Source: Eucalyptus grandis
Taxonomy: Eukaryota > Streptophyta > Magnoliopsida > Myrtales > Myrtaceae
NCBI RefSeq assembly: GCF_016545825.1
Contig: NC_052614.1
Coordinates: forward strand, 33,698,072-33,762,071
DNA: 64,000 nt
Direction: 5' to 3'
Position 1 is the stretch's first letter, and the number at the start of each line of letters is the position of its first letter. Below are positions 1-12,269 of the stretch, piece after piece. Under the pieces are notes generated by a model. It worked only from the letters and a program-made list of their open reading frames with translations, made no database searches and was not told where the DNA came from. The position numbers were made by a program, and so were the translations under genes.

Positions 1-1340
1 CTTGAGAACTTTTAGCTGCTTTGCCATCTGGAGGAATGAAGATATTTCTGGATTAGTATTGAAAACAAGCCGACTTCCAAATACAGAGAAGAGGATATGC
101 TTTTCCATCTTACCATGATCTAACTCCATCTTCCACAGTGCTTTGAAGTATTACTTTGCGAAAAATCTCAGGTCAACCAATTGTTCCTAGATGAAAATTG
201 TCTGCGACAAAACAGAGGGAGGACAACTCTTCCACAGAAGCCATCTTAATTCAGATAATAATTACATACAATCTCCAGTAAGATTTCACCTCTTACTACA
301 AGGAATGTTAAGTTCAACAAATTTTGAAACCGTTCACCTTTGTATATTCAACAACCTTGGTCAAACTATCTCATCTGTGCATCTCTCTCAAAACAAACGG
401 CCCAACCCTTTCCAGTAACCTAAAAGTAAAACACTGGATATCATTAGTATTGCATCATATGTCTGAGAAAAAGTTCAGGTCAACACAATCTATATAACAT
501 ATTACTTAACACATTTACTCAAATATGAAGCATAACACATGAAACTATATCTGAACATATCCACATCACATAGACAACTGCAGACCATAAAACAAGCACA
601 ATAAGAACAGTAACAGACATAACAAACACAAGGACTGCCAAGATTAGAACTTATGACCCGTTCTCATCTCATTTTAGACACATATTTTTTCTTTAAAGGT
701 CAAGCTGTTAAAAGCAAGCCAACAATAAAGAGTCACAAAACCAATTAAAAGGAAGTGATTATCTACTTTACGATGATAAAGCATCTGTTTGGTAAAGCTG
801 TGGCTTTGTTGTAGTCGTTCGTGTTATGACTATGCAGTGAAGCACAGTACTTTATGTGTTCAGAAATACATTTTTTAGAGCTGCAACATCCCTTTTCATC
901 TCCAGATTCTTTAGATTTACAACTAGAATTTTTTTATAACAGTATTTAAAATAGAAGGGAAGAGAAATATCCCTAGAAACAGGAGCTTGCCATTATGCAA
1001 TTTAATAGGTAAGTATTAAACAACAACAGATGCTACATATTGAATTAAATAAGTACATAAGAGCTAAGAGAGCAGGCAAAAATAGGTAGTAGATTACCTT
1101 ATTCGCTTCTAGTACTTTCAAGGCTTCCTCAAAGATCCATAGACCAGTTCTTCTGCTCACGCTTCTAGGCACACAACGTCCTTACCAAGGCCTCTTAACT
1201 GACTATACCCTTCACTCACCAACATATGTTAACCCTTCTAGGCACAAAACGTCATCGGTGCACACAATGTCCTTTGCTAGGCACACAACATCCTAACCAA
1301 GATCTCTTGACTATATCTTTCATCACCACAATATGTTATC
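1..1340. other. Unassigned stretch beside the TNL relic
   Basis: I recognise no gene here. The minus strand is open for about 48 codons from roughly position 145 to the window edge, but I cannot match it to a family. Around 1150-1300 a short unit containing the words CTAGGCAC and AACGTC or AACATC recurs three or four times, so this part is repetitive. The stretch lies downstream of the TIR-NBS relic in that gene's orientation, where leucine-rich repeats would be expected, but I see no clear LRR pattern. Confidence 0.4.
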
Positions 1341-1349
1341 AGTTATTCA

Positions 1350-2771
1350 ATTATCAAACCGGACAAATTTCACAATCCTCTGGCGAATGGGCTAACCATG
1401 CCAATGAAAAAACAAGCAATGTTGGAGAAAATTGTGGATATGCGTCATAACTTATCCTCAAAATCTTTTGGACATCTCTATGAGAGGTTTGTTTCTTCAT
1501 TTCTGAAGCACTTCCCATATATTCTTGTTGAATTAAATACATAAATATGAACCTACAACTTGAAGTGTCCTTTGGCAAAATTACTATTCATGCCAATGAA
1601 AAAGCAAGCAATGTTGAGGAAAATTTATTGATATGCGTCATAACTTATCCTCAATATCTTTTGGACATCTCTATCAGGTTCTTTCCTTAAGTTCTTAAGC
1701 ACTTCTCATATCTATTTATTAGATTAGACAGACAAATATGAACCTATAACCTCAAGAGCTAAAAGGAATCCTCCCGAATTTACCTTACAACGCACTTGGA
1801 GGATAGTCATACTTGTAGTCTAATCAAAATTCCACCTTGATCAAGTACAGCTTCATATCTAAATGTGACGATGATCCTACTTCCTGACGTAAACCAATTT
1901 TGTGCTTGGGTCAAAGCATTTAATCGATACTTATGATCCACGTCATCGAGAAGAATCATTGACAATTTTTTGAAGCGCAAATTCTCCGAAGGTGAAAGTG
2001 ATTTTGCCAATGCCACCCATGCCATAAATTCCAATTCTTCGAGTACCATTGGAAGTAGTGTCCAGCAATCCCATAATCTTCTTAATATGATCATTATTTC
2101 CAACCAAACTCTCAGGAACATTTATCCGAAAACCTTGTCGAAACTCGCTCGGATCAGTTTCAACAACTATTATTACAAATTCTCCTCGGTGCCTATCCAA
2201 AAAACAACACAGAAGAAATTAAAAGATTTTACTGAATCCCATCGGACGACATCGCCATATCAGCAACATATTACGAAGGATTATGAACAAAACTATATTT
2301 CCATTCTACCAATAAGCTATCTAGGATTACAGCACCAAGATGTCATTGAACGAAAGTCAACAAGTTTAGATGCAGATGAAATTGCATACCCATTAACGAT
2401 TCTCTCCCATTCCCATCCTTTCAAGAAGCTGACATCTCCGAGCACCTGTTGCCCTGCCTCCACATCCCTTTGCTCAAAGCACATCTCCTGTGAACGGAAG
2501 GCCTCCTGGAAGCTCCCCGTCAGGTGTGGCGCGTGCGAGCGCTCGACTCCGTCGAAGAAGGGCAAGACCACTTGTCCCGCGCTCTTCCCGTCCGCCGCCA
2601 TCTGAACGAGCTGGCGGAGGCACCGTTTGCTGGCACCGCAGCTCTCAGAGAAGATGGGAATCGAAATCTTGGGCCGGGCGATCGTGTGCAGAAGCCGCAA
2701 GCCGACCCGGCGGCCCTAGTCTTGGAACGACTGCAGGAGCGTACTCTGGAACGAGGGAGAATATATACCAC
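1350..2771 (-). pseudogene. TIR-NBS(-LRR) disease-resistance gene relic
   Basis: Intact genes of this family encode intracellular immune receptors: a TIR NADase domain, an NB-ARC nucleotide switch and leucine-rich repeats. Three pieces are readable on the minus strand. A TIR part (about 2317-2700) has SIPIFSES, a degenerate CLRQLVQMA helix and a GSFQEAF stretch. An NB part has a P-loop GMGGIGK (about 2003-2024), with I replacing the usual T after it. A kinase-2 motif ILLDDVDH and RNBS-B-like SGSRIIVTFR lie between 1860 and 1960. The P-loop and kinase-2 pieces are in different frames. An ARC motif QKILRISYDAY occurs twice, near 1460 and 1650, once followed by stop codons. Frameshifts, stops and the missing LRR region make it a pseudogene. 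Identity as a TNL rather than a CNL is secure from the TIR piece. Confidence 0.85.
1398..1735 (-). repeat. Tandem duplication of the ARC-coding block
   Basis: About 140 bp starting with CATGCCAATGAAAAA at 1398 recurs at 1590, a period near 192 bp, with scattered differences. Both copies encode the RISYDAY motif on the minus strand, so the duplication arose inside the resistance-gene relic. Confidence 0.8.
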
Positions 2772-3060
2772 AATAAGTCCTCACCCTACTGGATATCTTG
2801 TAACATTTTCTCCATCGGCTCCTTTTCAAGTTGGAGGAACGGCATGGATGATCTCTCACTTCTTCAGTTTCAATGTAAAGCCAGAAAGAAAATTTTCAAA
2901 TTCAGTGGTGGAACTTTCACGACTCCACTCAACATATAGTCCTACCCAAAAGTCAAACATCGTTAGGTGAGCCCCTGTAAATTATGTTGAATTAAATTTG
3001 CCATTCCGATGTCCGAGTGGTTTCCATGCCGTCTCTCTCTTAGCCTAAAAAGAAAATAAT

Positions 3061-3315
3061 AAAAAAGGGAAATTGTTTTCTAACTTAAGAGAATAGTGTG
3101 ACAGTTTGATATCATCACTCTACCTCTTTTGTCCAAAACGTCCTTAAAAAAGGGAAAATGTTTGCTAACTTAAGAGAACAACGTGACAGTTTGATGTCAT
3201 CACTCTACCTCCTTTGTCCAAAACGTCCTTAAAAAAGGGAAAATGTTTGCTAACTTAAAAGAATAGTGTGACAGTTTGATATCATCACTCTACCTCTTTT
3301 GTCCAGAACGTCCTT
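3061..3315. repeat. 85-bp tandem repeat, three copies
   Basis: Three units begin with AAAAAAGGGAAA at 3061, 3146 and 3231 and end with AACGTCCTT, giving an exact 85-bp period. Copies differ by a handful of substitutions and no indels. Units 2 and 3 share GTTTGC where unit 1 has TTTTCT. No coding potential is evident. Confidence 0.95.
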
Positions 3316-4740
3316 GTACCTTTTGAAAAGTTACACTGATCATCCTTCTGGTGTTCGAGGACGGATTTGTTTGAAGTGACGCGGAATTGTTCAGCTCACG
3401 TGGACCTTTTGATTTTCTTTTGCTAGCGAAGGACTCTCTCCCCTTCCTCTCTGTCTGTGACCATCTCTGTTGCGTCACTCTTTTTTGTTCTACACTTGGT
3501 TTTCTTCTTTCTTCTCGCGACCGCCATAACCATAGATTTTGACTTCAATGCCAAAGCTTGTGGTAACCGCGTGTCCAAAGCTAGCAAATGCAAAGCTCCG
3601 CCTTATGGTAGCCACAGAAGCTCAAGCTTCAAGCTTGCAAACAAAGCCGTTCGACTCTCTCCTCTTTTTCTATCTATTGTGCCAGATCGCAATATTCATG
3701 GCCTTTCTCTCTTCTGTTCTCTCTATCAACGTCTCCTATCCATTTCTTCTCTTGCTGTCTCAAGCTCGTGGTCATGATCGCTTGAGCTTCGAACTTATAG
3801 CAAAATTAGCCAGAGCTTCCTCAACTTGCAACTGCCATGGCCAAGGAGCTAAGACTCGAGCTCTCATAGCAATGGTCACTCGAGCTTTGATGTTTACAGT
3901 CACGGTTGCTTGAATGCTCGAACTCTTGAAAGCCATGGCCATTGTAGCTTAAAGCTCCTAGCAATGGCAATGATCAAGAATCTCTTGGGTCAAGACATTC
4001 TATGTAGAGTCTCGTAGCCACCATGGACACGGAGTGGCATGATTGACATTTCTTAAGCCCGCAGCCATGGATGCTTAAGCTTGAGCTCATGGCAGCTATG
4101 GTTGCTTTGATCTTCGAGCTTGTGGCCATGGCCACTCAAGCTTTGAGCTCGTGGTCATGGATGTTGGAAGGGGTAATAGAAGTCTAATACCTTCATCCAA
4201 GAAGATAGCTAGGAGAGTACAAGTCCAAACCTATCAACATATCCAATTGAATATAACTTATTTATATTTACTCAAAAACTTAAACCAATTAATTATATTG
4301 ACTAAGTAGGATATATGAACTGCTCCACACCACACCAAATATATCCCTCCTAAGGAAAAGTTGCCATCAAGACTATGTTAATACACCACAACTCCTATAG
4401 CCTAGAAACTAAGTTGGCCATCAGATTCTTTCATTGAGATATTCATCAAACACCACAACGGATTGGGGGCCCACTAATTAAAATCGACTCTAATATCATT
4501 TGTTAGGAGTGCACAGTAAAATTTAATACATTTATTTAGAAAGATTACTAATAAAGAGTTTAAATCCGAACCCATCAACATATCCAATTGGATTTATCTT
4601 CACTCAGAATCTTTAAAAATTGAGTTACAAGCCAACTTGAATATATTAAGAATGCATTTGATTCAGTTTTTCCAAGAGACTCCAAAACCTCTTAGGGAAA
4701 ATTTGAGGTATTTAGCAAATTTTCCCAATAGACTTTAGGC
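3316..4740. other. Intergenic, repeat-like, no gene seen
   Basis: Open frames at 3457-3913 on the plus strand do not resemble a protein family. From about 3570 to 4160 the words GAGCTTGTGGCCATGG and AGCTCGTGGTCATGG recur in variants, so this is a degenerate short-period repeat. From about 4170 to 4630 there is a dispersed repeat (words such as CAACATATCCAATTG and TTTACTCAAAAACTTAAA) that recurs near 53,580, 53,990 and 54,490 in this window. Confidence 0.5.
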
Positions 4741-4796
4741 CAAATAATAGCTTGGAAAAGTTGGAAGCTCAAGATAAGTGGGAACCCCCCAAACCC

Positions 4797-4839
<43 letters not shown>

Positions 4840-4961
4840 TGGAAGCTCAAGATAAGTGGGAACCCCCAAACCCAACAGAGAGAGAGAGAGAGAGACACAC
4901 ACACACACACACACACACACGCTCAAGATAAGTGGGAACCCCCAAACCCAACAGAGAGAGA

Positions 4962-5009
<48 letters not shown>

Positions 5010-5063
5010 GGAAGCTCAAGATAAGTGGGAACCCCCCAAACCCAACAGAGAGAGAGAGAGAGA

Positions 5064-5127
<64 letters not shown>

Positions 5128-5362
5128 GGAAGCTCAAGATAAGTGGGAACCCCCCAAACCCAATAGAGAGAGAGAGAGAGAGAGTTGGAAGCTCAAGATA
5201 AGTGGGAATCCCCCAAACCGCTCAAGATAAGTGGGAACCCCCCAAACCCAACAGAGAGAGACAGAGAGAGAGTTGGAAGCTCAAGATAAGTGGGAATCCC
5301 CCAAACCGCTCAAGATAAGTGGGAACCTCCCAAACCCAACACAGAGAGAGAGAGAGAGAGCT
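4741..5362. repeat. Compound satellite: unique spacer units with (CA)n and (GA)n
   Basis: A spacer containing GGAAGCTCAAGATAAGTGGG followed by AACCCCCCAAACCCAACA occurs at least eight times. Copies are separated by (CA)n and (GA)n tracts of variable length; the longest CA tract, around 5063-5120, is near 60 bp. The last units (5185-5340) lack the CA tract and alternate a full and a shortened spacer. Reading frames across it encode only Cys-Val or His-Thr runs and are not genes. Confidence 0.95.
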
Positions 5363-5730
5363 CGTGTCTAAGAAGAGGAAGAGAGTTATCTAATAGAAAG
5401 AGAATCTCAAATTCAAAGAAATTAACGAGAAAATAGTACATTTAAGTTCAAATAAAAACAACGAACGCAAAAAGACAAAGTTGAAAAGCTTGAACCTCAA
5501 GCCAACATGAATTAATAGAAAAAATGCCAAGTGCCCAAGACCATAAGGTGCAACCGTAAAAGGGCACATCTCCCAATTTCCTCTTTGAATTGAATGATGG
5601 TTTGAAAAACTCACATCTCTAGGTGACATGCCTAACGAGACGACTATAGGGACTGAACTTTCAAAGGCTCAGGAATTAGATTAAGCAAACAAAAGAAAAG
5701 ATCGAGGGCTGCCCAAGAGAAAAAAATTAA
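5363..5730. other. Intergenic, nothing recognised
   Basis: AT-rich sequence between the satellite and the inverted-repeat element. A 79-codon minus-strand frame at 5390-5629 has no recognisable family features. Confidence 0.4.
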
Positions 5731-5732
5731 TA

Positions 5733-6718
5733 AAAAAGTCATAAATATATTATATTGGTATCAATTCAATCATAAACCTTTCAATTGAATCAATTTAATC
5801 ATAAACTTTTTTCATATTAATACCAATTCAATCCATCCGATCAATTAGCCTAGAAATTGCTAACATGGCATGGTCGGCACTAACGTAGACTTTTTTATAA
5901 TATTTAAATATATTTTTCGAATTTTTTTAATTTTAAAATAATTTTTTGATTTTTTTCCATTTTCACTTTCTTTGCCTTTTCTTTTGTCGGTGGCCATCGT
6001 CGGCCACCAGCCATAGTCACGGTTGGTGAGGGCGGCCTCACTAGGCCACGCCTAGATGAGGGCCGGCCTCACTAGGCCACGCCTAGACGAGGGCGAGCAC
6101 CAATCATCCAACCGTAGCTAGGCTAGGCCCTCCTCATCAAATTTGGTGAGGCCAACTCTCGACCAAGCCAAGGGAACCTCACCATGCCTCGTCTAAGCGA
6201 GGATTGGCCTAATCAAGCCTCACTTGGGCAAGGGCAAGACCCGACGACCCTCACCTGGGCAATGGTGAGGTTTGGCAAGGCCAACCCCCGCTCAAGAGAA
6301 GCTTAGTGAGGTTGCATTGGCTTGGGCGAGCAGGCTTGCCAAATCTAACAAGAGGGGACTAACTTGGCCACACCTAGACAGTCAGTGCTCACCCTCACCA
6401 GCGAGGGTAACCCAAGCTAGGCTAGCTCTCATCGGCCATGACTATGGCTGATAGCTGACAATGGCCATTAACCAAAGAAAAGGCAATGAAAAGAAAAAAA
6501 AAGGAAAAAAAATTAAAAATTCAAAAAAAAATCAGAATATTATTAAAATATTATTAAAATTTCCATGTCAATATCAATTGTGCAACGTTAGTAATTTCTA
6601 GTCTAAATTAGGCAAGTGGACTAAATTGATATTAATGTAAAAATGTTTAGGGCTAAATTAGTCCAATTAAAATATTTAAAACTAAATTGATATCAATATA
6701 ATATATTTATGACTTTTT
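5733..6718. mobile_element. Inverted-repeat DNA element with TA flanks
   Basis: The ends are inverted copies: AAAAAGTCATAAATATAT on the left and its complement on the right, followed inward by matching TTGGTATCAATT / AATTGATATCAA. Complementarity continues into a GC-rich centre, where CAGCCATAGTCACGG near 6010 pairs with sequence near 6435. Both ends abut TA (5731-5732 and 6719-6720), as expected of a Tc1/mariner-type target duplication. The interior contains repeated AGGCC/GGCCT words (GGCCTCACTAGGCCACGCC twice) but no transposase. It is a non-autonomous, foldback-prone element of about 1 kb. Confidence 0.75.
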
Positions 6719-6720
6719 TA

Positions 6721-7518
6721 GTACTTTTTCCCTTGCCCATATCGTTATCTCTTTCAAGTTATGCTTATTTGGCAAAACAAAGAGACTTTTATAGGTATTG
6801 TATGGATTAAATGGACCATAAGCACTAAATTGTAAAATTTCAATCATTTGACACGTTCCCAATTTTTAGGGGTGAATCAATTCAACTCATTCAATAATCA
6901 TCACAATTAAAAAATCGAATTTTAGCGGTTCCACTACGTTGTTCCATTGATAACAGATGGTAACCATATGAGATTGAACTATGAAATAATTAAGTTATAG
7001 TAATATGAAAGCATGTTGGTCATTGGATAGACAAATGAAAGTTAATTTCTTCATTAACTTGCTTATTTTCAGTGTGATTTCTTGAATGTATTTGCAAAAC
7101 AGCAAAAACAAAAAAGTTATGCTCAAACATTTCAGTACTCACCAATCTTATTGCAAGCGTAATTGTCTAATCAAATGAGGATCGTATTTATGGTCGAACA
7201 CTTAAAACTTTAACAAAGATATTGGTTAAATGAATTAGCTTAATCAAAATAGCATTTATCCATATAAAATACAAAACGAATACGAATACGATATTGTCTA
7301 AATCAAAGTAGATGTTAATCCAAAATTCTAATTTAGGTCAAAATAGCATTCATTCGTCTATTCATTTCAAGACGGAGAGACGAAGACTTTAAATTATGTA
7401 GAGCCGCTTACAAGAAGTCCTGAAAATTAAGGAATTTCAAAAACATGAAACTTTCAGATTTAGGTCATCAAGACATTTATCAGAATTTCGGCCAACATGA
7501 CTTCGGAAAGAGATCAAG
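6721..7518. other. AT-rich intergenic, no gene seen
   Basis: No coding, RNA or repeat structure recognised beyond short internal similarities such as AAAATAGCATTYATYC near 7245 and 7340. Confidence 0.4.
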
Positions 7519-7693
7519 ATTGTCAAGGATTTTTTTTTTTTTGGTCGAAAACGGGGAATTTCTTTCATTCCTTCATACGATAATTACAAGACAAAGGTAA
7601 ACATACTTCGGAACATAAAATGTCCCTAAGAGGCTGGGGATGGTAAGACACCCAATTGAGAGGGAGTTTTTTGGTTTGATGTGCTTTTGCTAT

Positions 7694-8621
7694 CTAATCG
7701 GCGGCTCGGTTTCCTTCCCGGGGGCAATGAGTTGTCTTTACTTGGCTGGATTGGGCTAGGATTCTTTTTCCTTCTTGGACTATGTTCCTCACGTCCCAAG
7801 GTGCTTCTTCCTGGCCCATTATGCTCTCCACTACAATCAACTCGTCACCTTTATAGACATAATCTATTTTTTCCTTTTGACTTCCCCACATATGAGCCTC
7901 TTGGATTTGCTTCAGAAAATTCAGACCTTTTACAAAGGCTAGGTTTCGCTTGAAGAAGGGTTGCAGCTCGGATCTCGCACGCGAAGCCTCTTTCCACCAT
8001 TCCACAAGAATTTTTTAGGATCCCAGCGGTTGAGCTTGGGATTTTGCTCCCCACCCAAGATGCATCCACATTCAGCTTCAGGTTTGAGTTTGTTGGGGAC
8101 AACCATTTCGTGTCTTCCTTTCTTGATTTGGTTTTTGATCTGCTGTTTTGTGGGTTCCATTTGAGGTATGTGATGGCTTGAGCTCTTGCCTCTTCTAGTA
8201 TGGCTATGGGATTCGGCTAAAGTCCTCGGAAGATCGCGTTGTTCCTCGCTTTCCACATAAACTAGAGTATCGTTGCGACTTCCTCTACTGTAGGTGAGGT
8301 TTCGGTAGCTGTCCTTGGAGTTCAACTGCTATCTTCAAAGAGATCCGACAGCCACTTGTCTGCTCTAGGGACATTTTGTAGGCTGTTAAAACTTTGCAAA
8401 GTTGGATCCGACCATATTCCTCCTGTCCAGCGGCATGAGAAGAGCAAGTGTTCAATTGTCTTAGGGTATTTGGAGCAGAGTGGACATATTGGGTCCGGTA
8501 AGACTCTTCTCTTGTAAAGTTTTTCACGTGTTGGTAGGGCATCTTGACATATGCTCCATAGAAATGTGCGTATTTGGGGGGGGATTAGGATATTCCATAC
8601 TTTCATCCATAATTGTCTCAT
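7694..8621 (-). pseudogene. LINE ORF2 zinc-binding RVT and RNase H tail, broken
   Basis: The minus-strand frame at 8322-8621 shows the zf-RVT pattern (KVWNILIPPQIRTFLW, then CPLCSKYPKTIEHLLFSC). The frames at 7851-8102 and 7694-8005 carry the start of a C-terminal RNase H (LKLNVDASW), in separate frames. A GGGGGGG run near 8577 lies inside the zf-RVT coding part. Confidence 0.8.
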
Positions 8622-9122
8622 TGGCTGGAATGAGGTTAAAGCTATGTTTGTAGCTGCCTTGGAAAACTTGGATCACTCATTGTTGTAGCCGCTCTTGACT
8701 ATATAGTTTCCAGTTTTGTTTGCTGTCTAGTATAGGGTGTCCGCCTTGGGGGAAGGACTAATGGGGGTTGCTAATATCTCCTCGACGACTTTTTCTGCAT
8801 AGAGGTTCTGTAAAGTTTGCTCTTTCCACTTCCTTGTGTTGGTATTTATCAGTTCGGCCACTTTGTGTGGCTCATCCCTATTTGTAGGACCGCCAATTAT
8901 GCCAGAGGGTAACCACTTGTCCTCTCGGATTTTTATAGTTTTACCATCCCCTACTACCCATCTAAGTTCGAGCTCAATAACTTCTCTCCCAGTTAAGATA
9001 CTCTACCAACCCCAGGAAGGTCGAAGTCCTCTTTTGGCTTTTCAAAATTCCCCATCCGAGAAGTATATACCTCGAAAAATCTAACTCCACAGTGTTGAAG
9101 GATTCTGACATAACCTCCGAAC

Positions 9123-10500
9123 TTATTTACCCAACATAGCTCTATTCAAGGTTTGCAAATCTTTGAAGCTTAAGCCTCCTTCATCTTCCCGGAATTTCAT
9201 CATTTCCCATTTTTTCCAGTGCATGTCATTTCTAACATCACTTTGTTTCCACCAAAAAGATGCAACTCTCATCTCTATAGCATTACAAATAGAGTTTGGT
9301 ATCTTGAAAATTGACATGGCATATTGGGGAATAGCTTGCACTACACTCTTTATTCAATATTTCTTTACCTACTTTTGAGAAAAAAAATTATTTCCATCCT
9401 TCCATCTTCATATTAATTCTAGCCAAAATCCAAGTGAACATGTTTTTCTTGGACTGACCCCAATCGAATGGCATTCCAAGGTACTTCCTGGTCTTCTCTA
9501 TAATTGGGACGCATAGTTCTTGAGCCATATTCCCCTCCAAATTCTGTGGATAGCCACTACTGAAAGTGGTTCCAAATTTATTTAAATTGACAGCTTGACT
9601 TGTTGCATAACAGTATTTGTTTAGAATTGCTGCCAGACTTTGACATCCTCTAACCGTTCCATCCAGAAAGAAGATAGCATCATCAGCAAATAATAGGTGG
9701 GATAATGTTAGGTAGTACCTGTTTAGAGTTATTTCCCTTAGGCTTCCATCCACTTGTGCTTTGTGCATCAACCATGATAACACATTTGTCACTAATATAA
9801 ATAGATAAGGTGATAATGGGTCTCCTTGTCTAATGCCTCGTGTGGGGGAAAAACCCGCGTGGGTTCTTCATTCACTTTCACGCAAAACGATACCATTGTG
9901 ACACATTTCATGATTAGATCGACCCATCGTTTGCAAAAGCCCATTTTCAGCATACAAACTCTCAAGAAGTCCCATCCAATTTTGTCATACGCCTTCTACA
10001 TGTCTAGTTTAAGAATGGCTTGGAACTTCTTCCTGCTCTTTTTAATCCTCATTTAGTGCAACACTTCCTAGATTATGAGAATGTTATCTTGAATTTGCCG
10101 GCCTTGCACAAAGGTGCTTTGTTCTACTGCTATTATCTCTTGGAGCCATGGTTTTAGCCTATTAGCCATCACTTTTGATATAATTTTGTAGCTTAAATTA
10201 AGAGGCTTATAGGTCTAAATTAGCTGATTTCCTCAGGGTTTTTAACCTTAGGAATTAGAGAAATATGAGTCATATTTAAGTTTGGGTCAAGGGTACCTAT
10301 GTCAAAGAAGTTCTGAACTAGGTGAAGTATATCTTGATTTCTTCTCAATAGGTCCTATAGAATTGCCCATTCATTCCATCAAGCCCTGAGGCTTTTGTTG
10401 CTCCTAGCTGGAATATGACTTCTTTAACTTCCTCCATTGTGATGTTGGCCATCAAGTTTTCATTAACTCTTCTCCAATCGAACTCAAGCATTGATCAAGG
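9123..10500 (-). pseudogene. LINE ORF2 reverse transcriptase domain, broken
   Basis: The 9388-9792 frame contains LSHLLFADDAIFF, with the FADD catalytic box of LINE reverse transcriptases, then a KYLGMPF thumb motif. The 9123-9341 frame adds the segment with YAMSIFKIP and SFWW, typical just after the RT. Upstream RT parts (to about 10,500) are present in several frames with stops. Confidence 0.88.
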
Positions 10501-10979
10501 ATAGGTTGGAAATTCCGGGGTCCTACCAATTCATATAAGTTTCGATAGAATTCCCTTATATGACTTTTAAGAGAATTTGGTTCTCTACACCAACTCCTTT
10601 CATCAATCTTCAGCATTGTTATCCTGTTCCAATGCCTCCTCTAGATTATTGTTGCGTGAAAATATTTAATATTTTTGTCACCCCACTGCAACCACTCAAT
10701 ACGTGATCTCATCCCTAATACATTTCTCTTGTTTCCATAGCTTTTCCTAGCTATTCGACTATATCTTGGCTTTCTTTTTTACTGATGGCTGCCCCTGGTT
10801 TGTTGTTTATCTCTATCAATTTCCCTTTCAGCCCTTTGATCTGGTATGATGCGTTGGAGAACTTTCCCCGACTCCATAATGCTAGCTTCTTTGATACTTC
10901 TTAGATTTTCTCTAGGAAGCTTAACGACTAAAACTATTCCTCTTGCAATGTGCTTCTTATGATTTCCCCACATTCATGT

Positions 10980-11735
10980 TCTTCTAGCCAATAAGCTTCA
11001 AACTTGAATGCCTTTTTTCTTGTATTTGTAATAAATATAAGTAGAGCATAAGCGGGTTGTGATCTGATCCCGCAACAGGTGGTGCTATCACTTCTGTATT
11101 TGGGAAGGCCGCCCTCCACTCCATAGTGCGGAACACTCTATCAAGCCTTTTCCTTACTAGTGCATCACCTTCTCTCTTGTTTGTCCACGTATAGGCACAA
11201 CCTTTACTCTCCATGTCCATGAAGGAACAGCCATTTGTGAACTCTCGGAAAGCCACAATTTTGTGATGATCGGCCTCTCTCATGCCTTCTTTCTCCCAAT
11301 TATACAGAATTTCGTTAAAAAATCCCCCATACATATCCACGGGAGTTGGTTCATAACATGAAATTTTTTTATTTGTTGCCAAAGTGCTAGCCTCTCTCGA
11401 AAGTTCGTGGATGCATGGAAGAATGTGATTCTCATATGTTTCTCACTTTCCGGTTCTTTGCACTTTAGATCAATAAGTTCTTTCGAGCTGAAATTCACTT
11501 TGATTTCTACCTCCTCAAGCCACATAATAACCAAACCTTCTACAATTTCTTCCGATTGTACAAGATAAGAATGTGGGAACTTAAGCTGTCTTCTTACCCT
11601 TTCCACTAGCAACTCTTTGTTTTTTGTTTCCATTAGAAAAACTAGGTTGGGCCTTTCTTGAGCCACTAAGGTTCTTAGCTCTTGAATCATCAAGGGATTG
11701 TCCAACCCTTGACAATTCCAGCTCAAAACCCTCAT
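10980..11735 (-). pseudogene. LINE ORF2 endonuclease domain, broken
   Basis: The frame starts MRVLSWNCQGLDNP, the hallmark start of plant L1 apurinic/apyrimidinic endonucleases that nick the target. It continues with FLMETKN (catalytic Glu) and, in shifted frames, WICMGDF and the CAYTWTNKR and GSDH regions. A frameshift near 11,300 joins the two readable parts (11,280-11,735 and 10,984-11,382). Confidence 0.88.
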
Positions 11736-12269
11736 GTCATTTTCGGTGGCTTATTCGGCCTAGCCACCAGAGCTCACTCCTTCCCTTCTCTTATCACCTG
11801 AATAGGAGTATCTAATAGCTCCACCTCATCTATCAATGTTATGGCAAATTCTTGAATCATCTTCTGCTTCTTTGTTCTTTTAAAAATCTGCTTTTTCTTA
11901 ACGCTTGACACCTTGGTCTTGTTAACTTCAGCAAAGGGTGGTTTGAATATAGCTATTTGCTTGCCTTTGCTTATCTTTTCTACTACATTTTGAACTACAC
12001 TTTCCTCATGCTCAGATAGTACAAGGTTGTAGATCGTTTTTTGCTTCTAGTTAAAACTGGCATTTGAGCTCCTTCCTCTCTCACAACAATTTCCATGCCA
12101 GCTGACTGGATTTGCATATCAGGGACTTGATTCCTCTTCTTCTTGCTGCAGGTTAATCGCTCCATAGAAAGCCTCCCAATGTGGACTTTTTTCTCTTACT
12201 TGAGCCTTCAGCCAAGGTCCATACTTTCCTACTTTGTTCTCAGCCCATTTTGTTTGCTCATATGGGATT

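Noticed and set aside
3061..3315. CRISPR-like repeat array
   Set aside because: Eukaryotic genome; units are contiguous 85-bp tandem repeats without spacers.
3457..3913. Plus-strand frames of 106 and 124 codons with hydrophobic starts
   Set aside because: The underlying DNA is a degenerate repeat around GAGCTCGTGGCCATGG; the hydrophobic start is not followed by any recognisable protein.
4692..5230. Cys-Val and His-Thr repeat frames over the satellite
   Set aside because: Pure translation of (CA)n and (GA)n tracts.
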